Below are positions 50,149-58,518 of a DNA stretch of 64,000 nucleotides, one piece after another. Below the pieces are notes generated by a model. It did not search any database. It saw only the letters and a list, made by a program, of their open reading frames with translations, and was not told where the DNA came from. Position numbers and translations under genes: made by a program. Each line of letters begins with the position of its first letter. Position 1 is the first letter of the stretch. Source of the DNA: Pseudomonas fluorescens. Its GTDB lineage: Bacteria > Pseudomonadota > Gammaproteobacteria > Pseudomonadales > Pseudomonadaceae. The stretch covers positions 1-64,000 of the forward strand of contig NZ_CABVIY010000007.1 of assembly GCF_902498195.1 (NCBI RefSeq), read 5' to 3'.

Positions 50149-51162
50149 TCAAACCAACTCACACCGCTCAAAAAACCGCTCGCGCCCCAACACCATCAAC
50201 GCCGCACGCTTGTGCGGAAAGTCGAATTCCTTTTCGCAGTAAAACCGCTGACCCTGCATGTAGCCGATCATCTTGCCGTTGTCGGCGCGAGGTTCGGCGA
50301 CCACCCGCTGGGTGCGCGGATCGTCGAGAAACAGGTAGTGCGTCAACGCCGCTAACCAGCTCGCCACCTTGTGCGGGCCCCGATGGTGTTCTTCCCCCAC
50401 CAACATATGAATGCCACGGTCGTAATCACCCGCCTCATAGAAAGGTGCGATGCGATCTTCCTTGGCCCAATAGGCCTCGAAGTAGGCGAACGGCTGATCG
50501 TCGAAACAACCGATCAAGGTCAGGGTGTGGGGATCGGCCTGGAGTTTGCCCAGGTACTCGCGATGCTGTTCGAGGCTGCCCTCCTCCTGCCAGAAACTCG
50601 CGACACGCGGGTTGTTCTGCCAACGATTGAAGCGCGCAAGATCGGCTTCGATGTCCAGCGTGCGCAGGGACACCCACGCCCCGAGACGTGCATCGAAACG
50701 CCGGTAGACTTCGCCACCCGGCTTGACCGGCCGCAGCGGGTGACGCTTGCCGCCGCTGATGACCATTTGCTGTGGATAACCGCGGGTCAGCGATTGCCCC
50801 AGCCAGGGCTGCGGCAACTGCCAGAACAAGGTGCGCTCGCAGCGGTAGTGACCGGTGATTAGCGTGGGGATCAGCAGGCCGCCGAGCAGGGCTTCGGTCG
50901 GGGGTTCATCGAGTCGCCAGGTCAGATGCTGGCAGGCCGGGTTGCGGGCGAACAACCAATAACAGGCCGCCCAGATGGCCTGGCTGTCAGGGCGACCCGT
51001 GTCCTGTTGCGGTTCAAGGTAAAGCTCGGGGTCGCGGGTCAGGCGCAGCTGGATCAGGGGCTGGCCTTCAAGGCTGAGGCTCAGCCGGCGTTCGGTTTCA
51101 TCGGCTACAAGACGGCGGCCTGTGGGTAAGGCCAGGGCCGTCAGGTCATTCAGATTGGACAT
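50149..51162 (-). CDS. pvdYII: Siderophore acetyltransferase, probable hydroxyornithine acetylase (PvdY type II)
   Basis: 337 residues. The C-terminal half (about 155-337) is the IucB/AlcB/PvdY acyltransferase domain of GNAT fold, with FNRWQNNPRVASFWQEEGSL, GCFDDQPFAYFEAYWAKEDR and HRGPHKVASWLAALTHYLFLDDP, then VVAEPRADNGKMIGYMQ. The N-terminal half is a degenerate repeat of the fold. Such enzymes acetylate N-hydroxylysine or N-hydroxyornithine for siderophores. A full PvdS box (51203-51226) lies 41 bases upstream, and pvdS is next door, so it most likely makes acetyl-hydroxyornithine for pyoverdine. The type II assignment is by context. Confidence 0.82.
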   Translation of the reverse strand: MSNLNDLTALALPTGRRLVADETERRLSLSLEGQPLIQLRLTRDPELYLEPQQDTGRPDSQAIWAACYWLFARNPACQHLTWRLDEPPTEALLGGLLIPTLITGHYRCERTLFWQLPQPWLGQSLTRGYPQQMVISGGKRHPLRPVKPGGEVYRRFDARLGAWVSLRTLDIEADLARFNRWQNNPRVASFWQEEGSLEQHREYLGKLQADPHTLTLIGCFDDQPFAYFEAYWAKEDRIAPFYEAGDYDRGIHMLVGEEHHRGPHKVASWLAALTHYLFLDDPRTQRVVAEPRADNGKMIGYMQGQRFYCEKEFDFPHKRAALMVLGRERFFERCELV

Positions 51163-51202
51163 GGGTCGGGCTCACGATAATCGTCGACAGTTCAACGATG
51201 TG

Positions 51203-51226
51203 ACGTGGGCCGGTGCGTGAAATTTA
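51203..51226 (-). promoter_or_regulatory. PvdS iron-starvation box of the acetyltransferase gene
   Basis: Minus strand TAAAT (51226-51222), 16-bp spacer, CGT (51205-51203), an exact match to the core consensus. Predicted start near 51193 gives a leader of about 31 bases. Confidence 0.85.
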
Positions 51227-51242
51227 AGAGAAACCGATGACC

Positions 51243-51332
51243 CTGTGGGAGCGGGCTTGCTCGCGAAGAGGGTGTGTCACGACATCATTGCTGCCTGACA
51301 CACCGCCTTCGCGAGCAAGCCCGCTGCCACAG
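51243..51332. repeat. REPIN, GTGGGAGCGGGC type, near-twin of the copy at 63305
   Basis: Inverted pair CTGTGGGAGCGGGCTTGCTC... and ...GAGCAAGCCCGCTGCCACAG, about 90 bp. Its centre (ATCATTGCTGCCTGACACACC) is shared almost base for base with the element at 63305-63394, implying a recent copy event. Confidence 0.92.
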
Positions 51333-51344
51333 TCATTGAATCGC

Positions 51345-52148
51345 TTAACGAGGTACCGGCACGACCGCAATCTTGTAGGGTTCGAAAATCTTCAGCATCT
51401 GGCCGTTATCCCGTAACCCTTGCAGCAACTGGCTGAAAGCCTCGCCCGAGATCGGCGAGGCCGGGCGCAGGATCGCGTAATGGTGATAAATCTGATCGAT
51501 ACGCTCGGACACCAGCAACTGATCGGCGACTTTCAGATTGCGCAAAAAGTAGTCGCTCAAGTACGACCGCGTGACCAGGGCGATGTCGGCGCGACCCCGC
51601 AGGACCATCAGCAGGTTGCTGTCATGGGAATAGGTCAACGTGGCGTTGTAGTGGGTGGCGAGGTATTTGGGTTCGGCATTGAAGTTGGCGAACTCGTAGT
51701 GGTACCCGCTGAACAGCGCCAGGCGCTTGCCCGTCAGATCGGCAAAATAGTCCTGCTCGCGCACCGGCCGGCCTTCGGGCTGGCGTTGCGCGACGAAGAT
51801 CTCGGCGTCTTCCAGGCCCATGTCGACATCGGTGCGGGGGATGTCTTTCCAGCCCCAGGCGGGGTTTTCGAAGATCGCCATGTCGATCCGGCCCTGCTTG
51901 AAATCGCCAAAGCGCCGGGGAATGGAGGTGGGCACCAGCACGAATTGATAGTCTTTTTGCAGCGCGTTGAGCGCCTCGACCAGTTGCGGCAGCAGGCCCG
52001 TGTCGGCACCGGTTTCCGGACGCACCGTATACGGCGGAAAATGAGCAGCGCCGATGCGCACCAGTTGCGCAGCCTGGGACGGCATCATCCACAACAGCGC
52101 AAGGGCTGCCAGCGAAAGTCGCGAAGCCGTCCGAATTGGCAAAGACAT
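51345..52148 (-). CDS. Periplasmic substrate-binding protein, polar-amino-acid type (SBP_bac_3)
   Basis: 267 residues from ATG 52148 (MSLPIRTASRLSLAALALLW), which gives a signal peptide ending PSQA|A. The mature protein has the two-lobed SBP_bac_3 fold: RIGAAHFPPYTVRPETGADTG at the start, FKQGRIDMAIFENPAWGWKD (about 83-102) and ADIALVTRSYLSDYF near residue 190. No permease or ATPase gene is nearby, so it is an orphan or a sensor-like binding protein. Ligand unknown. Upstream frames with earlier starts lack the signal peptide. Confidence 0.82.
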   Translation of the reverse strand: MSLPIRTASRLSLAALALLWMMPSQAAQLVRIGAAHFPPYTVRPETGADTGLLPQLVEALNALQKDYQFVLVPTSIPRRFGDFKQGRIDMAIFENPAWGWKDIPRTDVDMGLEDAEIFVAQRQPEGRPVREQDYFADLTGKRLALFSGYHYEFANFNAEPKYLATHYNATLTYSHDSNLLMVLRGRADIALVTRSYLSDYFLRNLKVADQLLVSERIDQIYHHYAILRPASPISGEAFSQLLQGLRDNGQMLKIFEPYKIAVVPVPR

Positions 52149-52239
52149 CAAAACGACCCACTCCCCAAAATACTGCATCAATGCATTCAAGCTAGGCGGT
52201 TTCGCCCAGTTAGCCAGTTTCCTGCCGACCCACACAACC

Positions 52240-52866
52240 TTATTGTTTTTCCTCCAGCACCAGTATCAGCGCCTCATCGGCCAACTGATCGAGGCTCATG
52301 CTGCCACCGGCGCGAAACCAGGTGGTGGTCCAGGACAGCGCCCCGGTGAGGAAGCGCCGGGTGATGAACACATCGCCACGGATGAAACCGGCGCGCTTGG
52401 CTTCTCCCAGCACCTGCAGCCAGATGTCTTCATAGATGTCGCGCAGCGCCAGGACTTTTTCCTGGCCGTCCTCGGACAGGGAGCGCCATTCGTAGACCAG
52501 CACCGCCATGGCCTCGCCGCTGCCGCCCATGATCGACTGCAATTCACAGCGGATCAGCGCCAGCACCCGCTCGCGCACGCTGTCGGCCTCGGCGATCGCC
52601 GCACGCATCAACGCGGTGTTGTAGCGGATGGTTTCTTCCATCACGGCGCGCAGGATTTCGTCCTTGCTTTTGAAGTGATGGAAAATGCTCCCCGACTGAA
52701 TGCCCACGGCACCGGCCAGATCGCGCACGGTGGTGCGTTCGTAGCCTTTGTTGCGAAACAGGTGGGCCGCCACTTGCAGCAGCTTGCCACGGGCGCTGTC
52801 CGGATCGGTCAACTGACCGTTGTCGACCAATTCGCGCATGACGCTCAGGGCTTTTTGCTCGTCCAC
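52240..52866 (-). CDS. atuR: TetR-family repressor of the atu operon (AtuR)
   Basis: 208 residues from GTG 52866, chosen for the AGGAGAGAA seven bases ahead. ATG 52839 is an alternative. N-terminal TetR helix-turn-helix (about 20-65, YERTTVRDLAGAVGIQSGSIFHHF in two parts) and a helical ligand domain. It diverges from atuA, with two palindromic sites in the gap. In P. aeruginosa AtuR (PA2885) represses atuABCDEFGH and is released by pathway acyl-CoAs. Gene order matches. Confidence 0.87.
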   Translation of the reverse strand: MDEQKALSVMRELVDNGQLTDPDSARGKLLQVAAHLFRNKGYERTTVRDLAGAVGIQSGSIFHHFKSKDEILRAVMEETIRYNTALMRAAIAEADSVRERVLALIRCELQSIMGGSGEAMAVLVYEWRSLSEDGQEKVLALRDIYEDIWLQVLGEAKRAGFIRGDVFITRRFLTGALSWTTTWFRAGGSMSLDQLADEALILVLEEKQ

Positions 52867-52938
52867 CCGTTCTCTCCTACAGTCGTAATCACCGCTAAAA
52901 CAGCGGGGTCGCGCGGGCAATTTAAGCTGGCAATGGCA

Positions 52939-52999
52939 ACCAAGCAAGCGCTCGGGCAGAAGTTATTTCAGTCGTTTACAAACCAAGCGCTTGCTTGGT
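52939..52999. promoter_or_regulatory. AtuR operators: one palindrome plus a related site
   Basis: ACCAAGC-GCTT-GCTTGGT (52982-52999) is a perfect 7-bp palindrome with a 4-base centre. A related site, ACCAAGCAAGCGCT, begins at 52939, 43 bp (about four turns) away. Both lie between atuR and atuA. This fits a TetR dimer binding twice, as reported for AtuR. Confidence 0.75.
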
Positions 53000-53029
53000 A
53001 GTCTCGAAACACGTCTGTCGGAGGTGGTT

Positions 53030-54832
53030 ATGGAATTGACTGCGCCCAAAACAATTCGCATCGGTTGCGCCAGCGCCTTCTGGGGCGACACCTCGACCGC
53101 CGCTGCGCAGCTGGTGGAAGGGGGACGCCTGGACTACCTGGTGTTCGATTACCTGGCCGAAATCACCCTGTCGATCATGGCCGGCGCGCGCATGAAAGAT
53201 CCCCAGGCCGGTTATGCCAGCGACTTCGTCGAAGTCTTGAGCCCCCTGCTCGCGCAGCTCGCCGAACAAAAGATCCGTGTCATCAGCAATGCCGGCGGGG
53301 TCAACCCACAGGCCTGCGCCGCCGCCTTGCAAGCAGCCTGCGACAAGGCCGGGATCGCCTTGAAGATCGCCGTGCTGCTGGGTGACGACCTGCAACCGCA
53401 GTTCAAGCAACTGCGCACCCTTGGCCTGCATGAAATGTTCAGCGGCGCCCCGCTGCCGCCGATGTGCGTTTCGACCAACGCCTACCTTGGCGCACCGGGC
53501 ATCGTCGAAGCCCTGCGCCTGGGGGCGGACATTGTGATCACCGGCCGCGTGGTCGACAGCGCCGTGGTCAGCGCCGCGCTGGTGCATGAGTTCGGCTGGT
53601 CGTGGCATGACTACGACAAACTGGCCCAGGCGGCGCTGGCCGGGCACATCATCGAATGTGGCGCCCAGTGCACCGGGGGCAATTTCACCGATTGGCGCGA
53701 CGTGCCCGACTACGAGCACATCGGCTTTCCCATCGTCGAGGTCAGCGCCGACAGCCAGTTCATCGTCAGCAAGCCCGAGGGCTCCGGTGGCCTGGTCACG
53801 CCGCTGACGGTGGGCGAGCAGATGCTCTATGAAATCGGCGATCCGCGCGCCTATCTGCTGCCCGACGTGGTCTGCGATTTCACCCAGGTCAAGCTGGTGC
53901 CGCAGGGTAAAAACGCGGTTCAGGTGCACGGCGCCAAAGGCTTGCCGCCGACCGCTCAGTACAAGGTCAGCGCCACCTACCCGGACGGTTTCCGCTGCAC
54001 CGCCAGTTGCCTGATCGCCGGCATCGATGCGGTCGACAAGGCCCGACGCGTCAGCGCGGCGATCATCAACAAGACCTCGGAAATCTTCACCCGGCGCGGC
54101 TGGGCGCCCTACAGCGAGGTAAACATCGAACTGCTCGGCAGCGAAGCCACCTACGGCCCCCACGGCCAGCGCCAGGACAGCCGCGAAGTGGTGATCAAGC
54201 TCGCCGTACGCCATCCGGACAAGCAAGCATTGATCGTGTTCTCCCGGGAAATCGCCCAGGCCGCCACCGGCATGGCACCGGGGCTGACCGGAATCGTCGG
54301 CGGCCGGCCGACGGTCTATCCGCTGATCCGGCTGTTCTCGTTCCTCATCGACAAGACCGCCTGCACGCTGGACATTGATTTCATGGGCCAGCGCCATCCA
54401 TGTGCCCTGCCCGCCCTGGACACGCTCGACAGCCACGACTTGCCCGCGCCGTTCGAACCACCCAAACCCCAGGGCCCGGTCGATGCCAGCGTCGCCCTGG
54501 TCAAGCTGGCCGTGGCCCGTTCGGGCGACAAGGGCAACCACAGCAACATCGGGGTCATGGCCCGCAAGCCCGAATACCTGCCGTGGATCGCCGAGGCGTT
54601 GACCCCGGAAGTGATCGTCGACTGGATGAGCCATGTCCTCGACCCGGTCCACGGACGCGTCGAGCGCTGGTATTTGCCCGCCACCCACAGCCTGAACTTT
54701 CTCCTGGAGAACGCCCTCGGTGGCGGTGGCGTCGCCAGCCTGCGCATCGACCCGCAGGGCAAGGCCTTCGCCCAGCAACTGCTGGAGATCCAGATTCCGG
54801 TGCCACGGCACATCGCCGACCAGGTCAACTAG
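53030..54832 (+). CDS. atuA: Acyclic terpene utilization protein AtuA
   Basis: 600 residues from ATG 53030 (GGAGG nine bases upstream, MELTAPKTIRIG). The long N-terminal part (about 1-455) is the AtuA/DUF1446 domain with IGCASAFWGDTSTAA, NAGGVNPQACAAAL and VITGRVVDSAVVSAAL. The C-terminal about 100 residues (LVKLAVARSGDKGNHSNIGV to end) form a second conserved module. It is essential for growth on citronellol and geraniol in P. aeruginosa, but its reaction is unknown. It is first of the operon atuABCDEF and follows the AtuR operators. Confidence 0.93.
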   Translation: MELTAPKTIRIGCASAFWGDTSTAAAQLVEGGRLDYLVFDYLAEITLSIMAGARMKDPQAGYASDFVEVLSPLLAQLAEQKIRVISNAGGVNPQACAAALQAACDKAGIALKIAVLLGDDLQPQFKQLRTLGLHEMFSGAPLPPMCVSTNAYLGAPGIVEALRLGADIVITGRVVDSAVVSAALVHEFGWSWHDYDKLAQAALAGHIIECGAQCTGGNFTDWRDVPDYEHIGFPIVEVSADSQFIVSKPEGSGGLVTPLTVGEQMLYEIGDPRAYLLPDVVCDFTQVKLVPQGKNAVQVHGAKGLPPTAQYKVSATYPDGFRCTASCLIAGIDAVDKARRVSAAIINKTSEIFTRRGWAPYSEVNIELLGSEATYGPHGQRQDSREVVIKLAVRHPDKQALIVFSREIAQAATGMAPGLTGIVGGRPTVYPLIRLFSFLIDKTACTLDIDFMGQRHPCALPALDTLDSHDLPAPFEPPKPQGPVDASVALVKLAVARSGDKGNHSNIGVMARKPEYLPWIAEALTPEVIVDWMSHVLDPVHGRVERWYLPATHSLNFLLENALGGGGVASLRIDPQGKAFAQQLLEIQIPVPRHIADQVN

Positions 54833-54844
54833 AGGACTGCCGCC

Positions 54845-55714
54845 ATGGCCTACGATTCGATTTTCAAAGCCGGCTTGTTTGCGGGACACACCATCATCGT
54901 CACCGGCGGCGGCAGTGGCATCGGCCGCTGCACCGCCCACGAACTGGCGGCCCTCGGCGCCCATGTACTGCTGGTCGGGCGCAAGGCCGACAAACTGAAA
55001 GCGGTCGCCGCCGAGATCGCCGAAGACGGCGGCAAGGCCGACTGGAGCACCTGCGATATCCGCGAGGAAGAAGCCGTCTCGCACCTGGTCAGCGAACTGA
55101 TCCGCAAGTACGGGCCCATCCACGGCCTGGTCAACAACGCCGGCGGCCAGTACCCCTCGCCCCTGGCCTCGATCAACCAGAAGGGGTTCGAAACCGTGAT
55201 GCGCACCAATCTGGTGGGCGGCTTCCTGATGGCCCGGGAAGTGTTCAACCAGTCCATGAGCAAACATGGCGGGGCCATCGTCAACATGCTCGCCGACATG
55301 TGGGGCGGCATGCCCGGCATGGGGCATTCCGGCGCGGCGCGCTCGGGCATGGACAACCTGACCAAGACGGCCGCTTTCGAATGGGGTTACGCCGGGGTGC
55401 GGGTCAACGCCGTGGCACCGGGCTGGATTGCCTCCAGTGGCATGGACACTTACGAAGGCGCCTTCAAGGCGGTGATCCCGACCTTGCGTGAGCACGTGCC
55501 GCTCAAGCGCATCGGCACCGAATCGGAAGTCAGCGCGGCGATCGTTTTCCTGTTGAGCCCGGCGGCGGCCTTCGTCAGCGGCAGCACCTTGCGCATCGAC
55601 GGCGCCGCCAGCCTCGGCGGGCGGGCGTGGCCGATTCACAAGGCAACGAACAGTGAGTCGTACAACGGTTTCCATCGTGCGTACTTGCCTGACGTGCTCA
55701 AGGACAAGGAATAA
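54845..55714 (+). CDS. atuB: AtuB, short-chain dehydrogenase of citronellol/geraniol catabolism
   Basis: 289 residues. Classical SDR: TGGGSGIGRCTAHELAALGA nucleotide loop (about 20-39), NNAGG, and an active-site segment GHSGAARSGMDNLTKTAAFEWG in which the usual Y-x-x-x-K reads with other residues (A-A-R-S-G), so the catalytic Tyr/Lys are not obvious here. It closes with VSGSTLRIDGAASLGG. Suggested to act on citronellol-to-citronellal or later steps. Twelve bases after atuA and three bases before atuC. Confidence 0.9.
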   Translation: MAYDSIFKAGLFAGHTIIVTGGGSGIGRCTAHELAALGAHVLLVGRKADKLKAVAAEIAEDGGKADWSTCDIREEEAVSHLVSELIRKYGPIHGLVNNAGGQYPSPLASINQKGFETVMRTNLVGGFLMAREVFNQSMSKHGGAIVNMLADMWGGMPGMGHSGAARSGMDNLTKTAAFEWGYAGVRVNAVAPGWIASSGMDTYEGAFKAVIPTLREHVPLKRIGTESEVSAAIVFLLSPAAAFVSGSTLRIDGAASLGGRAWPIHKATNSESYNGFHRAYLPDVLKDKE

Positions 55715-55717
55715 GCC

Positions 55718-57334
55718 ATGCCGGTCATTCAGTCGCAAATCGATCCCTTGAGCGAAGCATTCACCCGCCATCGCGCGGCCATGCTGGTGGGCATCGAGCA
55801 CGTCCGAACGCTCGAACAGAACCTGCTGGACAAGGCGGCTCAAGCCAGGGCCAAGTTCGACAAACGCGGGCAATTGCTGCCCCGTGATCGCCTCAACCTG
55901 TTGCTCGACCCCGGTGCGCCGTTCCTTGAACTGGCGAGCCTGGCCGGCTACAAGCTGCATGACGACAAGGACGGCAGCTCCGCCGGTGGCGGCTTGATCG
56001 CCGGCATCGGCTACGTGTCCGGCGTACGGGCGCTGGTCGTGGCGAACAACAGCGCGATCAAGGGCGGGACCATTTCCCCCAGCGGCCTGAAAAAGTCCCT
56101 GCGCCTGCAACAGATCGCCATGGAGAACAAACTGCCGGTGATCACCCTCGCCGAAAGCGGCGGCGCCAACCTCAACTATGCGGCGGAAATTTTCGTCGAA
56201 GGTGCGCGCAGCTTTGCCAATCAGGCGCGGATGTCGGCCATGGGCCTGCCGCAGATTACCGTGGTGCACGGCTCGGCCACGGCGGGCGGCGCTTATCAGC
56301 CAGGGTTGTCGGACTACGTGGTGGTGGTGCGCGGCAAGGCCAAGCTGTTTCTCGCAGGTCCCCCGTTGTTGAAAGCGGCCACGGGTGAAGTGGCGACCGA
56401 CGAAGAACTGGGCGGCGCCGAGATGCACGCGCAAGTCGCCGGCACCGCCGAATACCTGGCGCAAGACGATGCCGATGGGGTGCGCCAGGTGCGCGAGATC
56501 GTCAGCCTGCTGTCATGGAACGATCAGCTGCCGTGGCGCCCGCAACCGCAATGGGAAGAACCGCTCTACCCCATCGACGAGCTGTTAGGGCTGATCCCCG
56601 ACGATCCGAAAAAACCTTACGACGTGCGCGAAATCATCGCCCGCATCGCCGACGGCTCGAATTTCCTCGAATTCAAGGCCGAGTTCGACCAGCAGACCGT
56701 TTGCGGCCATCTGAAAATCCACGGTCGCCCGTGCGGCTTCATCGGCAATAACGGCCCGATCACACCCAAGGGGGCGAGCAAGGCGGCACAGTTCATTCAG
56801 CTGTGCGATCAGAGCCAGACGCCGCTGCTGTTTTTCCACAACACCACCGGGTTCATGGTCGGCACCGAATCGGAGCAACAAGGCGTGATCAAGCACGGCG
56901 CCAAGATGATCCAGGCGGTGGCCAATGCCCGGGTGCCGAAACTCACTGTGGTGGTCGGCGGCTCCTATGGCGCCGGCAATTATGCGATGTGCGGCCGTGG
57001 CCTGGACCCGCGCTTCATCTTCGCCTGGCCCAACAGCCGCACCGCCGTGATGGGCGGCGCCCAGGCCGGCAAGGTGCTGCGCATCGTCACCGAGGCCAAA
57101 CAGGCCAAGGACGGCCTGGTGCCCGACCCGAAAATGCTCGACATGCTGGAACAGGTCACCGCGCAGAAACTCGACAGCCAGTCCACGGCGCTCTACGGCA
57201 GTGCCAATCTGTGGGACGACGGTTTGATCGATCCGCGGGACACCCGGACGCTGCTGGGCTATTTGCTGGATATCTGTCACGAGGCCCAGGTGCGGCCGCT
57301 GCAAGCCAACAGTTTTGGTGTCGCCCGGTTCTAG
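55718..57334 (+). CDS. atuC: Geranyl-CoA carboxylase beta (carboxyltransferase) subunit AtuC
   Basis: 538 residues. Acyl-CoA carboxylase beta fold with two crotonase-like halves: GGGLIAGIGYVSGVRALVVAN (about 90-110), ESGGANLNYAAEIFVEGARSF (about 146-166), GSATAGGAYQPG, and the C-terminal half with FFHNTTGFMVGTESEQQGVI and GGSYGAGNYAMCGRGLDPRF. With AtuF it carboxylates cis-geranyl-CoA to isohexenylglutaconyl-CoA. Methylcrotonyl-CoA carboxylase (LiuB) is the close paralogue, and the atu neighbours decide the call. 26 bases precede atuD. Confidence 0.92.
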   Translation: MPVIQSQIDPLSEAFTRHRAAMLVGIEHVRTLEQNLLDKAAQARAKFDKRGQLLPRDRLNLLLDPGAPFLELASLAGYKLHDDKDGSSAGGGLIAGIGYVSGVRALVVANNSAIKGGTISPSGLKKSLRLQQIAMENKLPVITLAESGGANLNYAAEIFVEGARSFANQARMSAMGLPQITVVHGSATAGGAYQPGLSDYVVVVRGKAKLFLAGPPLLKAATGEVATDEELGGAEMHAQVAGTAEYLAQDDADGVRQVREIVSLLSWNDQLPWRPQPQWEEPLYPIDELLGLIPDDPKKPYDVREIIARIADGSNFLEFKAEFDQQTVCGHLKIHGRPCGFIGNNGPITPKGASKAAQFIQLCDQSQTPLLFFHNTTGFMVGTESEQQGVIKHGAKMIQAVANARVPKLTVVVGGSYGAGNYAMCGRGLDPRFIFAWPNSRTAVMGGAQAGKVLRIVTEAKQAKDGLVPDPKMLDMLEQVTAQKLDSQSTALYGSANLWDDGLIDPRDTRTLLGYLLDICHEAQVRPLQANSFGVARF

Positions 57335-57360
57335 GCCGGCTCACGAGGAGAACAATAAAA

Positions 57361-58518
57361 ATGATCTTCACCCAGGAACACGAAGCACTGCGCCGCACCG
57401 TGCGCCAATTCGTCGATCACGAGATCAATCCTCATGTCGAAGAATGGGAAAAGGCCGGGCGCTTTCCGATCCACGAGATCTTCCGCAAGGCCGGCGACCT
57501 TGGCCTGCTGGGCATTTCCAAGCCGGAAAAATTCGGCGGCATGGGCCTGGACTACAGCTATTCGATCGTCGCCGCCGAAGAGTTCGGCACCATTCATTGC
57601 GGCGGCATTCCGATGTCCATCGGCGTGCAGACCGACATGTGCACCCCGGCCCTGGCGCGGTTCGGCTCCGATGAGCTGCGCGACGAATTTCTGCGTCCGG
57701 CGATCACTGGCGAACAGGTAGGCTGCATCGGCGTCTCCGAAGTCGGTGCCGGTTCCGACGTGGCCGGCTTGAAAACCACGGCGCGCAAGGACGGCGACGA
57801 CTACGTGATCAACGGCAGCAAGATGTGGATCACCAACTCGCCGTGCGCCGATTTCATTTGCCTGCTGGCCAACACCTCCGACGACAAGCCGCACATCAAC
57901 AAGTCGCTGATCATGGTGCCGATGAACACTCCCGGCATCAGCCTCAGCTCGCACCTGGACAAGCTCGGCATGCGCAGTTCGGAAACCGCCCAGGTGTTTT
58001 TCGACAACGTGCGCGTGCCGCAGCGCAACCGCATCGGCCATGAAGGCGCCGGGTTCATGATGCAGATGCTGCAGTTCCAGGAGGAACGCCTGTTCGGCGC
58101 GGCAAACATGATCAAGGGCCTGGAATACTGCGTCGACAGCACCATCGACTACTGCAAGGAGCGCAAGACGTTCGGCAGTGCGCTGATCGACAACCAGGTC
58201 ATTCACTTCCGCCTGGCCGAATTGCAAACCGAAATCGAATGCCTGCGGGCGCTGGTGTATCAGGCCACCGAGCAATACGTCAGAGGCCAGGACGTCACGC
58301 GCCTGGCGTCCATGGCCAAACTCAAGGCCGGTCGGCTGGGCCGGGAAGTCAGCGACAGCTGCCTGCAATACTGGGGTGGCATGGGCTTCATGTGGGACAA
58401 CCCGGTGGCCCGCGCTTACCGCGATGTGCGGCTGGTGTCGATCGGCGGCGGCGCCGACGAAATCATGCTGGGGATCATCTGCAAACTCATGGGCATCCTG
58501 CCGGGGAAAAAGAAATGA
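57361..58518 (+). CDS. atuD: Citronellyl-CoA dehydrogenase AtuD
   Basis: 385 residues from ATG 57361 (GAGGAG upstream). Acyl-CoA dehydrogenase: N-terminal helices (MIFTQEHEALRRTVRQFVDH), FAD-contact segments GCIGVSEVGAGSDVAGLKT (about 122-140) and MWITNSPCADF, and the C-terminal helical domain with CKERKTFGSALIDNQ and QYWGGMGFMWDNP. It oxidises citronellyl-CoA to cis-geranyl-CoA, passing electrons to ETF. The stop overlaps the atuE ATG (ATGA). Distinguished from isovaleryl-CoA dehydrogenase by its neighbours. Confidence 0.92.
   Translation: MIFTQEHEALRRTVRQFVDHEINPHVEEWEKAGRFPIHEIFRKAGDLGLLGISKPEKFGGMGLDYSYSIVAAEEFGTIHCGGIPMSIGVQTDMCTPALARFGSDELRDEFLRPAITGEQVGCIGVSEVGAGSDVAGLKTTARKDGDDYVINGSKMWITNSPCADFICLLANTSDDKPHINKSLIMVPMNTPGISLSSHLDKLGMRSSETAQVFFDNVRVPQRNRIGHEGAGFMMQMLQFQEERLFGAANMIKGLEYCVDSTIDYCKERKTFGSALIDNQVIHFRLAELQTEIECLRALVYQATEQYVRGQDVTRLASMAKLKAGRLGREVSDSCLQYWGGMGFMWDNPVARAYRDVRLVSIGGGADEIMLGIICKLMGILPGKKK

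Noticed and set aside
52976..56464. A 1162-codon minus-strand open frame across atuA, atuB and atuC
   Set aside because: It runs through three well-supported genes on the other strand and across their junctions. No domains, no start signal.
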